From the NCBI RefSeq assembly GCF_014695575.1, contig NZ_JACJOO010000064.1, positions 186,001 to 250,000 of the forward strand: 64,000 nt of DNA, written 5' to 3'. Every line of letters begins with the position of its first letter. Within the stretch, counting starts at the first letter, position 1. The translations under genes and the position numbers were made by a program. The stretch comes from Leptolyngbya sp. FACHB-8. Its GTDB lineage: Bacteria; Cyanobacteriota; Cyanobacteriia; Elainellales; Elainellaceae. The notes beneath the pieces are model-generated. The model was given only the letters and a program-made list of their open reading frames with translations, made no database searches and was not told the origin of the DNA. This document shows positions 43,575 to 52,167 of this stretch, in pieces.

Positions 43575-44453
43575 ATGCGAACCCGCCGTGGCTTGTTTGT
43601 GGGGCTGGTAACGCTGGATCTGCTCTACCAAGTAGAATCCGTTCCTCTCCCTGATCAAAAGATTGTCGCCCTTGACGATACCCTGGCTGCTGGCGGGCCA
43701 GCTACGAATGCTGCCATTACCTTTGCCTATTTAGGTGACCTCCCCACCATTCTTGGGGTTCTAGGTCGCCATGCTTTGACCCTGCCGATTCAGGCTGACC
43801 TGGCTCAGCATGGAGTAGATTGGCGTGACCTGGATGAGGATACGTTGATCTCGCCCCCCGTGTCTTCGGTCCTGGTAACCCGTAGTACTGGGGAGCGGGC
43901 AGTCATTTCCCGTAATGCCACGCGGACGAAGGTGCCGGGCGATCGCCTTCCCCCATCTGTAGCAAAAGAATTAGAACAGCAAGCCTTCCACATCGTTTTG
44001 ATGGATGGCCACCAAATTCCTATTGGGCGAGAAGTCGCCCAACACGCCCGTCAGTATGGCATCCCGGTAGTGATGGATGGTGGCAGTTGGAAAGACGACT
44101 TTGATACGGCGATGCCATGGATCGACTATGCCCTTTGCTCGGCACACTTCTCCCCACCGGGTTGCCGGGATGAAGCTGATGTAATTGCGTTCCTGCGCGA
44201 TCGCGGTATCACGCACATCGCTATCACCCACGGCGGCGACCCCATCACTTATGTCACACCTGAAGAGACGGGCACTGTAGCCGTACCCACGATCCGGCCC
44301 GTTGATACGCTGGGAGCGGGGGATATTTTTCACGGTGCATTTTGCCATTTCATCCTGCGAACCGATTTTCGAGAAGCGTTGGCCCAGTCCGCAGAGGTGG
44401 CGGCACGTTCCTGTAAGTCTTTTGGCACGCGCCACTGGATGCGGGAAGGATAG
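43575..44453 (+). CDS. PfkB-family sugar kinase
   Basis: About 292 residues of the ribokinase fold. FVGLVTLDLLYQVES is the first strand, AAGGPATNAAITFAYLG the substrate-binding region (PfkB signature 1) and RPVDTLGAGDIFHGAF the catalytic signature 2 with the base Asp. Substrate not predictable; the family covers ribose, fructose, adenosine and others. The ORF begins with TTG at 43542, overlapping the NUDIX gene, but ATG at 43575 is better placed. Confidence 0.9.
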   Translation: MRTRRGLFVGLVTLDLLYQVESVPLPDQKIVALDDTLAAGGPATNAAITFAYLGDLPTILGVLGRHALTLPIQADLAQHGVDWRDLDEDTLISPPVSSVLVTRSTGERAVISRNATRTKVPGDRLPPSVAKELEQQAFHIVLMDGHQIPIGREVAQHARQYGIPVVMDGGSWKDDFDTAMPWIDYALCSAHFSPPGCRDEADVIAFLRDRGITHIAITHGGDPITYVTPEETGTVAVPTIRPVDTLGAGDIFHGAFCHFILRTDFREALAQSAEVAARSCKSFGTRHWMREG

Positions 44454-44466
44454 ATTTTCTCGTTTT

Positions 44467-44527
44467 TGAATGGAGTTATGACATGGGATGTGGAATCGCT
44501 CTACATCCCATGTCATAACTCCATTCA
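44467..44527. terminator. Long hairpin after the PfkB gene
   Basis: TGAATGGAGTTATGACATGG and its complement with loop GGAATCGCT; 13 bp past the stop codon. No T-run, so either a terminator without a tail or one of the window's palindromic repeats. Confidence 0.65.
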
Positions 44528-44660
44528 GCAATATCTAAACTTTTACCCGCTTTTAGTAATTCGCATGCATCAGCATGATGTAGGTTATAGCAGAACGCTA
44601 CGACCTGTCGCGCTGATGCGTCCGAATGCCTATTGACTGGGAGCCGAGAAGAGGCAAGCC

Positions 44661-45353
44661 ATGGCTAAGAAATATTCCGTCAACCTCGAAAACGATGAAC
44701 TGATTTCCGTAGAAGTGGATGGCATAACCTACGGCAGCCCCTACGAAATTTCAGATAGCGCGGATCGAGCCAAGATACTGGCGATGGTAGAAAGCCAGGG
44801 TGCTCACGATAATACCCTTGAGGAACTGGGGATAGACGACGACATCTTTGATATGACGATGGATAGGCCGTCGCTAGAGACAACAAGCTCCGACGTTGAC
44901 GTATCTATCGTGCCGAAGGTCGTCGGTTCCATTTTTCTGGGAGTTTCGGTACTGCTGTTAAGCCTGGCAGCCTATACCGGGCTCAGGACACGGGAAGCAA
45001 TTGCTCACGAAGTTACCACTACCGGCAAAGTCGTAGACGTCGTGACCCGTAAGGATAAGGAGGGGGACGCTTTCTCTTACCCCACCGTCACCTTCTGGTT
45101 ACCCGACGATCAGCAGCACACCACTGAGCTGGGCGGTGGTAGCACCCAATCGCCTTATGAAGTTGGTGAGCAGGTGACCATTGCTTATGACCCCGCCAAC
45201 CCCGATGATGCGCGGATTAAGTCCGTCAGTAGCACCATCGGCCTCTGGTTTCTGCCCGTTCACCTTGGCTTTATGGGCACCCTATTTGGCGGTGGAACGC
45301 TTCTGGCACTCTGGCTGATCAAAACCGATTTTGGGAATTCCTCAAAGTCCTAA
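44661..45353 (+). CDS. DUF3592 membrane protein
   Basis: 230 residues. About 85 polar N-terminal residues, a transmembrane helix near 90-108 (VVGSIFLGVSVLLLSLAAYTG), an extracytoplasmic beta domain (TTTGKVVDVVTRKDKEGDAFSYPTVTFWL, YEVGEQVTIAYDPANPDDARI) and a second helix near 193-220. The beta domain between two helices fits DUF3592, unknown function. GAGAAGAGGCAAGCC upstream of the ATG is a plausible ribosome binding site. Confidence 0.78.
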   Translation: MAKKYSVNLENDELISVEVDGITYGSPYEISDSADRAKILAMVESQGAHDNTLEELGIDDDIFDMTMDRPSLETTSSDVDVSIVPKVVGSIFLGVSVLLLSLAAYTGLRTREAIAHEVTTTGKVVDVVTRKDKEGDAFSYPTVTFWLPDDQQHTTELGGGSTQSPYEVGEQVTIAYDPANPDDARIKSVSSTIGLWFLPVHLGFMGTLFGGGTLLALWLIKTDFGNSSKS

Positions 45354-45422
45354 TTTTTTGGGAAAGAACAGCTTCGCAACCCTCAAAAAACATTGCAGAA
45401 ACGGGTTATGGTTTAAACCCAC

Positions 45423-45475
45423 AGATGGGGTGTGATGAAAGGGGCACTTCGCCCCCCTTTCATCACACCCCATCT
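45423..45475. repeat. Palindrome AGATGGGGTGTGATGAAAGGGG
   Basis: 22-bp arms with apex CTTCG, between the DUF3592 gene and the convergent nadE gene. Its centre and outer flanks (GGTTTAAACCCA on the left, GTCCAGAAC on the right) resemble the repeats at 4786-4836 and 57343-57395. Confidence 0.75.
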
Positions 45476-45508
45476 ACAGGTCCAGAACACTACCCCGATC
45501 CGGAAGCC

Positions 45509-47254
45509 TTAGCTCACAGAAACAGGGTTGGACTTCGCCACACTGGGCCGCCAACGGTTTGCAATGGGCATGCGCCAACCAGAGCCAAAGGCGCGATCGC
45601 TAATCTTTAACCCCGGTGCAGCTTGCTTGCGCTTAAATTCTGCAATGGTCACCAGGCGCACCACCTTGTCTACCACAGCCGGATCATGGCCTGCCGCGAC
45701 AATCTCAGCAGGGGATTGGTGATCCTCAACAAAGCGATCGAGAATGTCATCCAGCACATCATAGGATGGCAGAGAATCCTGATCCACCTGTCCTGGCTTG
45801 AGCTCAGCACTGGGGGGTTTGGTGATGACATTGTTAGGAATGACTTCTTGAGGATTTGACATGCCATAGTGCCACTCCTGCCAACCACCCTCGTTGAGCC
45901 ACTGGCACACTGAATAGACCCAGGTTTTGGGCACATCGGCGATCGCCGCTAATCCCCCATTCATATCCCCATACAACGTGCAATAACCCACCGCCATCTC
46001 AGATTTGTTACCCGTGGAAATCAGCAAATGGCCAAGTTTATTGGACACAGCCATCAGCAACACACCCCGAATGCGTGATTGAATATTTTCCTCGGCTATC
46101 CCAAACTGGGTTCCTGCAAACACAGGTTCCAAACTTTTATCAAAAGCCTTCATGGGCTCTTCGATGGGGAGCGTATGGGTTTGTATACCCAGGTTGTCGG
46201 CCAGGGACAGGGCATCCGTGATGGAGTGGTCAGAGCTGTAGGGGGATGGCATCAGGATGCCGAGTACATTTTCAGAACCGAGGGCGGCGGTAGCGATCGC
46301 CGCGACCAAAGACGAATCAATTCCCCCGCTCAGCCCCAACACGACCCGCTGAAAACCACACTTTTGCACATAATCTCGCACACCCAACACCAACGCTCCC
46401 CAAATTTCCGCTTCGGGACACTCGGGCAATGGGGTGATCGTACCCCGCTTGATATTTCTGGTGTTAGGGTCAAAGGTGACAATGCGCAAATCGGTTTCGA
46501 AGGATGTGGCCCGTTCCACCACTTCGCCATGCCGATTAAATGCAACGCTATTGCCGTCAAAAATCAGGTCATCGTTGCCACCCACCTGATTGGCGTAGAG
46601 GATGGGCAAATGGCACCGCTTCGCCCCATGGTGCAGCATTGCTTCGCGCATGTGTTGCTTACCTACACAGAAGGGCGAGGCCGATAAGTTCACCACCAGA
46701 TCAGCGCCTTTCGCTGCTAAATCATCCACCGGATTCACGTTATACGTGCGCTTGCCCCAAAACTCCTCGTCATTCCAGAGGTCTTCGCAGATGGTGACGC
46801 CGACCGTAACTGTGGTATCTCCGACAGCTACTTGAAAGCAATCGCTGGCATTGCCCCGCTCAAAATAGCGATCCTCATCAAACACGTCGTAGGTCGGTAG
46901 CAGCCGCTTGCGGAAATACTGCTGCACCTGCCCGCCTTCCAACAAAGCTGCCGTATTGTAAAGCGGTTTCCCACCCGACACGATCGCCTGATCATTGCGC
47001 TCCACTGTCCCCACCAGCACCGCTAACTCTGGGGGCAAATCTCGCGCCAATTGCTCCAGGGTGCTTTCCATCGTGGTGATAAAGCTGGGTTGCATCAGCA
47101 AATCGCGCGGTGGGTAACCACACAAAGCAAGCTCAGTGGTAAGGAGTAACCGGGCGTCTTGAGCGATCGCCTGCTGTGCCGCCTCCAAAATACGCTGAGC
47201 ATTACCAGCCAAATCTCCAATCGTGGGGTTGAGTTGAGCGATCGCAATTTTCAT
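45509..47254 (-). CDS. nadE: Glutamine-dependent NAD+ synthetase
   Basis: 581 residues: an N-terminal carbon-nitrogen hydrolase (glutaminase) domain with ITICED-type VTICEDLW (catalytic Cys) and KRLLPTYDVFDEDRYF (Lys), and a C-terminal synthetase domain with the ATP pyrophosphatase loop LGLSGGIDSSLVAAI. It amidates nicotinate adenine dinucleotide to NAD+, with ammonia from glutamine. It is the last gene of the NAD cluster pncB-nadD-nrtR-nadE, 9 bp after nrtR. Confidence 0.96.
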   Translation of the reverse strand: MKIAIAQLNPTIGDLAGNAQRILEAAQQAIAQDARLLLTTELALCGYPPRDLLMQPSFITTMESTLEQLARDLPPELAVLVGTVERNDQAIVSGGKPLYNTAALLEGGQVQQYFRKRLLPTYDVFDEDRYFERGNASDCFQVAVGDTTVTVGVTICEDLWNDEEFWGKRTYNVNPVDDLAAKGADLVVNLSASPFCVGKQHMREAMLHHGAKRCHLPILYANQVGGNDDLIFDGNSVAFNRHGEVVERATSFETDLRIVTFDPNTRNIKRGTITPLPECPEAEIWGALVLGVRDYVQKCGFQRVVLGLSGGIDSSLVAAIATAALGSENVLGILMPSPYSSDHSITDALSLADNLGIQTHTLPIEEPMKAFDKSLEPVFAGTQFGIAEENIQSRIRGVLLMAVSNKLGHLLISTGNKSEMAVGYCTLYGDMNGGLAAIADVPKTWVYSVCQWLNEGGWQEWHYGMSNPQEVIPNNVITKPPSAELKPGQVDQDSLPSYDVLDDILDRFVEDHQSPAEIVAAGHDPAVVDKVVRLVTIAEFKRKQAAPGLKISDRAFGSGWRMPIANRWRPSVAKSNPVSVS

Positions 47255-47263
47255 AGCTATTAA

Positions 47264-48001
47264 TTAGATAAACACCAAAGGTTTGTCTTTCAAAGGAGCA
47301 AACGCATCAGCGTCAAAGCGATAGAGCGCCGCAGGACGACCCGCCCCACGGGTTACTTTGACACCCGTATCCGTCAAGAACCCTAGCTTCAAAAGCCGCG
47401 AGCGGAAATTGGAATAATCAGAAAACCCATCCCCCAACACGGTGGTGTAAAGCTGGTACAGATCCCCCAGAGTAAACAGTTCAGGCAGCACATCAAAGGC
47501 GATCGGGCTATACTCCAACTTGTTACGAAGGCGGCGGTAGCCGTATTGCAGAATTTCACTATGGTCGAACGCTAAATCGGGAAGCTGGTTCATGGGAAAC
47601 CAGGCAATGCCGCTAACCCCATCCGCAATAAGCTCGGCTTCTGCAAACCGTACCAGGGCGAAGTAGCTGACAGAGAGGTAGCGATTGCCATAACTATCCG
47701 TCGCTTCCCGTGGATCTCGACTGGGACCGCCAAAGGTATAGAGCTGTTCCAGGTACAAATTATTGACGCGAATCTTCTCAGCCAGCACCCGATAAGCCGC
47801 TTCCTCCAGGGATTCCCCCTCCCGCACCAGAGTTCCTGGTAAGGACCAGCGATGCAAAAACGGCTCTTTATCACGCAACACTAACAGTACCAGCAGCCGA
47901 TTCTGGTCGGTATCGACCGAGAAGATGACATTGTCTACCCCGACTTTGAACTGGGCGAGTGCCCGCTGGGCAATAGACTTTTTGGGGCGGCGTCCTGGCA
48001 T
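47264..48001 (-). CDS. nrtR: NrtR-type NUDIX transcriptional regulator
   Basis: 245 residues. A NUDIX-like domain (about 15-150: VGVDNVIFSVDTDQNRLLVLL, SLPGTLVREGESLEEAAYRVLAEKIRV) is fused to a C-terminal winged helix (about 160-240: FTLGDLYQLYTTVLGDGFSDYSNFRSRLLKLGFL). The box reads RVLAEKIRV where catalytic NUDIX enzymes have REUxEExGU, so hydrolysis is probably lost and ADP-ribose binding kept, as expected for NrtR, which represses NAD genes. It lies inside the NAD cluster, overlapping nadD by 67 bp. I could not recognise its operator. Confidence 0.88.
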   Translation of the reverse strand: MPGRRPKKSIAQRALAQFKVGVDNVIFSVDTDQNRLLVLLVLRDKEPFLHRWSLPGTLVREGESLEEAAYRVLAEKIRVNNLYLEQLYTFGGPSRDPREATDSYGNRYLSVSYFALVRFAEAELIADGVSGIAWFPMNQLPDLAFDHSEILQYGYRRLRNKLEYSPIAFDVLPELFTLGDLYQLYTTVLGDGFSDYSNFRSRLLKLGFLTDTGVKVTRGAGRPAALYRFDADAFAPLKDKPLVFI

Positions 48002-48561
48002 GTATACAATTTCTCTCGATGAATATATTCCTCAATGGGCGGCGTGAGCACGCCGGATGCGTGAGTTTCGCGGAAACGGGTGGATGAGATGGGAAGACCC
48101 ATCAGGTCGGCGATCGCCACCCTGGCTCCCATCTGCTTTACTGTCTCCAGATCGGCTGTTTCAAGCTGGAAACCAGGGCGCGGAACTACCAGTAGCTTAA
48201 CTTGCCGTAGCAGGTCTTCCACCCGATACCAGCGAGGGAGTTGGGGCACGAGATCCGAACCGATGACCAGGGTAAATTCGGCCTGCTTCCAGTGTGCCCG
48301 AGCCCGTTCCACCGTGACTACAGCCCGAGGGCTACTCAAGTCAGGAAAGAGTTGAATAGTTTGGCGAGGTGGATCGATCGCCTGAATCATCAGGCTCAGC
48401 ATCCGCATTCGGTGCTCCAAAGGGGTCTGATGAGATTTAAAGGGGTTGTCAGAAGCCCACACAGCTACGCCATCAAAGTGATGGGAGAGCCAAACCAGAA
48501 TTTCCTGATGGGCAGCAGTAGGGGGATCGGCGCTGGTGCCGAAGAGGGCGATGTGTTGCAT
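47935..48561 (-). CDS. nadD: Nicotinate-nucleotide adenylyltransferase
   Basis: 208 residues with the nucleotidyltransferase HxGH-type motif altered to SADPPTAAHQE (T/HxxH), VVPRPGF, and the late ISSTRFRE (ISxTxxR) motif. It makes NaAD from nicotinate mononucleotide and ATP. The 3' end overlaps nrtR by 67 bp in another frame, so translation of the two is coupled. The tail CQDAAPKSLLPSGHSPSSKSG extends past the domain into the overlap and is probably not conserved. Confidence 0.9.
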   Translation of the reverse strand: MQHIALFGTSADPPTAAHQEILVWLSHHFDGVAVWASDNPFKSHQTPLEHRMRMLSLMIQAIDPPRQTIQLFPDLSSPRAVVTVERARAHWKQAEFTLVIGSDLVPQLPRWYRVEDLLRQVKLLVVPRPGFQLETADLETVKQMGARVAIADLMGLPISSTRFRETHASGVLTPPIEEYIHREKLYTCQDAAPKSLLPSGHSPSSKSG

Positions 48562-48611
48562 TTTCAGGGGTAGATGGGTGGATGGGTAAATGGTGGATAG
48601 GTGGGGAGTTA

Positions 48612-49991
48612 TTAATGGTGTTCAGTATAGGTTTGGTGGATGCGGTTGTGGATTTGGGTAGTAAGCTCAACCAGGGCGGGGGAGAGTTGGGGGGTGTAGA
48701 GGGTGGGTTGAGTAACTTGGCGGAGGTTAGCGGGAAGATGGCGAACCTGAGTAGTAGTGCGTCGGGCGATCGCACTTAAGGATTCCGGGTGCAATAACCG
48801 TTCTCCAGAACGCATGACAGGCTTTAAGAGCGGCTCTTCATCGGAATTTGGGGCTTCATTAGAAAGGACTAAGCGATCCTGGAGAAAGGTTCCGTCGCGA
48901 TCAGTCTGCCGAAAAACTTGCTTGCGTCCGGGGTAGGTTACCTTGCCGCTGGCCGCTTTCATGGTGGGGATGCCGTCAATTTCAACCAACTTATACACCC
49001 CATTCACGGGGGAACCGCTGACAAGCCGAGTGCCCAAGCCATAACCGTCGATACAAGCTCCAGCCTCGTTTAAGCGCTGGATTTCGTACTCGTCGAGGTC
49101 GCCACTGGCAAAGATAGTGACATCAGGGAGAAGCGATCGCACCTTCTGCGATAACTCGATGAGGTTACCCGAATCCAGTCGCACGCCACTGAGCTCGATC
49201 TCCCCTGCCCGTACACGCCGAGCCAACGCCTGGGCAGCTTCCAGCGTATCGTACGTGTCAATGAGCAATGGGGCTTTTGGGAAATAACGATGGAAGGCTG
49301 TAAATGCCTGTTGTTCGCTTCCTTCCATTGCCTCTAGTGCCATCACCAGGGCATGAGCCATTGTGCCGCTGGGTCGATAGCCCAATTCCAGCGAGGCCAG
49401 CACGTTGGAGGTCGCATCCATCCCTCCAGCCAAAGCCGCCCGCGCGGCCCAGAGGGAGGCTTGAGGGCCAAAAGCACGCCGGGTACCAAACTCCAGCAGG
49501 CTAGCGGACTCACCTGCCACGTCCCGTAAGCGCGCTGCTCGCGTTGCCACTAGGGTTTGATAGTTCAGGGTATTAAGCAGATAAGTCTCAACTAACTGAG
49601 CCTGCCATAGGGGCGCTTCGATCCGTAGCAAGGGTTCGTTCGCAAATACCACAGTCCCTTCCGGCACAGCCCAGACGTCCCCCTCGAAACGAGCCTCTGC
49701 TAACATCTGCCAGAAGGCATCTGGGACGCTATCAAATACTCCGGTCGCTTGTAGCGCCTCGATATGCTCGGCAGTAAATTGCAAATGCTTCAAATAATCC
49801 AAAACTTGCGTCAGTCCCATGGCAACCAGATAGCCAAAGTTATCAGGAAGACGACGGGCAAATAGTTCAAAGCTAGCCCGCTTTTGATGCAGCCCTTCTC
49901 CCACATAACAGGCCGACATGGTGAGTTGGTACAAATCAGTTAGCAGACTGGTATCAGACAGACGCACTTGAGAAAGAGCCAGGGATTGCAT
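48612..49991 (-). CDS. pncB: Nicotinate phosphoribosyltransferase
   Basis: About 459 residues. Recycles nicotinate to nicotinate mononucleotide with PRPP. Visible motifs are LLTDLYQLTMSACYVGEG at the start, SLLEFGTRRAFGPQASLWAARAALAGG, the catalytic-His region PSGTMAHALVMALE and the phosphate-binding SGVRLDSGNL; GYGLGTRLVSGSP closes the core. Start at 49991 is preferred to the ORF start at 50042. It is first in the NAD cluster, 51 bp before nadD. Confidence 0.95.
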   Translation of the reverse strand: MQSLALSQVRLSDTSLLTDLYQLTMSACYVGEGLHQKRASFELFARRLPDNFGYLVAMGLTQVLDYLKHLQFTAEHIEALQATGVFDSVPDAFWQMLAEARFEGDVWAVPEGTVVFANEPLLRIEAPLWQAQLVETYLLNTLNYQTLVATRAARLRDVAGESASLLEFGTRRAFGPQASLWAARAALAGGMDATSNVLASLELGYRPSGTMAHALVMALEAMEGSEQQAFTAFHRYFPKAPLLIDTYDTLEAAQALARRVRAGEIELSGVRLDSGNLIELSQKVRSLLPDVTIFASGDLDEYEIQRLNEAGACIDGYGLGTRLVSGSPVNGVYKLVEIDGIPTMKAASGKVTYPGRKQVFRQTDRDGTFLQDRLVLSNEAPNSDEEPLLKPVMRSGERLLHPESLSAIARRTTTQVRHLPANLRQVTQPTLYTPQLSPALVELTTQIHNRIHQTYTEHH

Positions 49992-50302
49992 AGGGCCACC
50001 ATCCGGTAAGGGGCACGGGATAATTTTGTGATCTGGATGCATTAACCTCGACCGGGTCGACTACACCAACCCTCTATCTAGGCCCGATATTCCTGGTAAC
50101 ACAAGACATCGAATATAGTGATTTTAACCAAAAATATTCTGTCCGTCCAGAAAGCAAACAGCTATTTTTTCAACGTTCTCTAACGTTTGACTGAATCAAA
50201 GCCACCTTAAGAACCCCACATTATATTAAATACAACTAAAACTAAATATTTCTTAACTTCAATTTCTGCCAGTATTGTCCCCGTCACAGCAACCTTAATT
50301 TA

Positions 50303-50339
50303 GTTGCTGTAGAGTGCGAAGTAGCTCTGCCACAACAAC
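50303..50339. repeat. Imperfect GTTGCTGTAGAG hairpin
   Basis: GTTGCTGTAGAG and CTCTGCCACAACAAC around TGCGAAGTAG. Decayed relative of the GTTGTTGTA palindromes. First of four palindromic structures in 280 bp. Confidence 0.6.
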
Positions 50340-50366
50340 CCATCACACATCTAAAACAGTATCTAA

Positions 50367-50414
50367 CCTATGTTCAGGGATGGGACATTTTTCGCCCCCA
50401 TCCCTAAACATAGG
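50367..50414. repeat. Palindrome CCTATGTTCAGGGATGGG
   Basis: 18-bp arms with one mismatch. Its CCTATGTT ends match those of the palindrome at 13361-13407, but the inner arms differ. Confidence 0.75.
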
Positions 50415-50418
50415 CAAG

Positions 50419-50479
50419 CAGAAGACTCAAAAGGCTGTGCCGCCCACTTCGGGGACGGCGCAGCCTTTTGAGTCTTCTG
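50419..50479. repeat. Palindrome CAGAAGACTCAAAAGGCTG
   Basis: 27-bp arms with one mismatch and apex CTTCGG. Four bases from the previous palindrome and next to the short 83-bp element. Confidence 0.85.
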
Positions 50480-50489
50480 TTGATCAAGC

Positions 50490-50572
50490 CAGCAATTCTC
50501 AGCTTTGAAGCCCGAAAATAGGCCGCCGAAGGCAGGTTATTTTCGGGTTGGATTCCAAAATGAGAATTGCTG
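50490..50572. mobile_element. 83-bp internal-deletion form of the CAGCAATTCTCA element, copy 3
   Basis: Keeps both ends (CAGCAATTCTCA / TGAGAATTGCTG) and one hairpin (CCCGAAAATAGGCC... / complement with changes), losing the second. Flanked by identical 9-bp repeats TGATCAAGC (50481-50489 and 50573-50581). This shows that only the ends are needed for insertion. Confidence 0.9.
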
Positions 50573-50608
50573 TGATCAAGCTGAGCTACTTGACTGTGAA
50601 TATAACAA

Positions 50609-50633
50609 GGGCACAGCTAATGTAGCTGTGCCC
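50609..50633. repeat. Short perfect hairpin before the tandem units
   Basis: GGGCACAGCTA, loop ATG, and its perfect complement, directly 5' of the triplicated region. Confidence 0.7.
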
Positions 50634-50639
50634 CGAGTG

Positions 50640-51390
50640 TTTACAGTGATTCGTCATGTATTGATAGCAACAGCACTCAGATACGTAACTAAGGAACTTT
50701 CCCAAATTCAATCAGCCTACCTGGAGCGAAAACGGTATGACTCGTTAAGGAACGGGTCTTATTTCTTCAACTCCCGTTTAGATCACCTTAGAAAGTATTA
50801 GAAACCCTTATTGGGTGCTGCACTTTGACAAAGAAACCGATGTAATGAAACAGCTCCTTTTCCTTAATGGAGTGAACGATCCGTAACTTTACAGAAATCA
50901 GGTCGATTGAAAAGCAACATCCACATCGGCGAACTAAGGAACCTTCCGCGATTGATGTATTCGACTTGGAGCGAAACCTTTTAGCAATTCAGTTAGATAA
51001 CTAAATTGTGGTTTTAAAACTCCCTTCTGTTTAGCTGGGAAAGTATTAGAACAACCTGTGAACTGCTGGATTGAGACAATGCAACAGAACTTGACTTAAC
51101 AGCTCCTTTTACCTCATGTGGTGAATGATTTCAAAACCTTGTGGATTGAAATCGTCGGATAACAGGACTTTGCTGATAGCAGCGCCCAGGTAAATCAACT
51201 GAGGAACTTTCTTACATTTTCAATCGATACAAATGGAGTGAAATAATCTCAATAACCAGTTCAAGACTGTGCTTATTGTTTTCAATCTCCCATTTTGACT
51301 AGATTAGAAAGTATCAGGGCCACCTGTTGGGTACTGCACTTGGTCAACGAGACAGATTTGATAGGACAGCTCTTTTACCTCATGTAGTGA
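50640..51390. ncRNA. Three diverged tandem copies of a structured unit (candidate ncRNA array)
   Basis: Units begin near AAGGAAC at 50691, 50936 and AGGAAC at 51201. Conserved blocks occur at matching distances: GGAG(C/T)GAAA at +32, +32, +34; CTCCC at +80, +84, +86; GAAAGTAT at +100, +103, +106; ACAGCTC(C)TTTT at +159, +163, +165. ACTTTC can pair with GAAAGT and, nested inside, GGAG with CTCC, with the arms changing together in part (unit 2 uses TTCC/GGAA). The intervening sequence is strongly diverged, and there is no long ORF. Transcription direction, if any, is unknown; a bidirectional terminator lies at 51680. I cannot match it to a known RNA family. Confidence 0.55.
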
Positions 51391-51679
51391 ATATGAACTT
51401 GGCTGTTTAATCTGCCAGGGAAGCTATCTGCTTCAATTACTACTATAAAGCCTACAAACCAGGGATCAAGACCTTGAAATCAAAGTTTACTTTGAATGAG
51501 TATCTACTTCACAAAAAACCCCAAAGCTCCGTATACCAGAGGTTATGAAAAATGAAGATAATGCAGAAGTTTGCATTTTTATTCTCTAAATATCACAACC
51601 GTATTTTCAGGGATCATCTATAAATTATGATTAATTCCATAATTTTTACGTTTCAAGCAATTCAAATAAAACAAAAAAA

Positions 51680-51711
51680 CCTCATTCCAAAGATGGAATT
51701 GAGGCTTTTTT
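51680..51711. terminator. Bidirectional intrinsic terminator
   Basis: CCTCATTCCA and TGGAATTGAGG form an 11-bp stem, with T-runs on both strands (plus: CTTTTTT; minus: GTTTTTTTG). There is no annotated gene next to it, so it implies a transcript in the desert or from the ABC region. Confidence 0.85.
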
Positions 51712-52065
51712 ATGGGCACTTACGCTCTCTCAATTGGCTCAGAGATGAGAACCACTAAACTCTGTTATTTGATCTTTCAAGCAAAAATAATCAATCTAAT
51801 ACAAGTGAATTGATCGTAGAAGATGATGAGATTTCTGGATCTAATCCACTATTGAGTTATTTTTCATCCTAGTAGTCTTCCCAGGAAGGAATTGGTGAAT
51901 GATACTAAAGTTTACCTTGTTCCAAGTAGCTCGATTTGAATATATAAACCCCAAAATGCTGTATTTCGTATTCAGCAAGCGACACCGCGTTTTGGTTTTA
52001 TCTTTAATAATGCAGAGCCCTCCTTCTAATATCATTTTGTTCCAGCAGAAATTTCTGTGTTTTAG

Positions 52066-52132
52066 GGCAGGATTTGAACCGCAGCGATCGCCCATCCTCC
52101 TCAAGCCTCATCCATTGCACCAAAACCCTGCC
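52066..52132 (-). pseudogene. tRNA-like remnant
   Basis: On the minus strand GGCAGGG and TCCTGCC can pair as an acceptor stem; GGTGCAATGGATG resembles a D-arm and GGTTCAAATCC a T-loop. Only 67 nt separate the ends, the D and T stems do not close, and a HIP1 octamer (GCGATCGC) interrupts the region before the T-loop. It is probably a decayed tRNA, possibly tRNA-Arg-like. Confidence 0.35.
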
Positions 52133-52167
52133 AAAATAAGAAAAATCGCGTCTTGGAAGAGAAAGCC

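Larger units (their letters stand above)
51391..52167. other. Rest of the gene desert upstream of the ABC ATPase gene
   Basis: No supported gene. It contains the terminator at 51680-51711 and a tRNA-like remnant at 52066-52132. A fourth tandem unit is not evident in 51391-51670. Confidence 0.5.

Noticed and set aside
44467-44527. A mobile palindrome after the PfkB gene
   Set aside because: No direct repeats at its borders; the position just past a stop codon suits a terminator better.
50505-50801. A 98-residue plus-strand ORF
   Set aside because: It runs through the 83-bp element and into the first tandem unit, so it is not a gene.
50640-51390. A possible CRISPR array
   Set aside because: The conserved blocks are short, the intervals are long (about 245-265 bp) and the whole unit is repeated, so this is not repeat-spacer structure.
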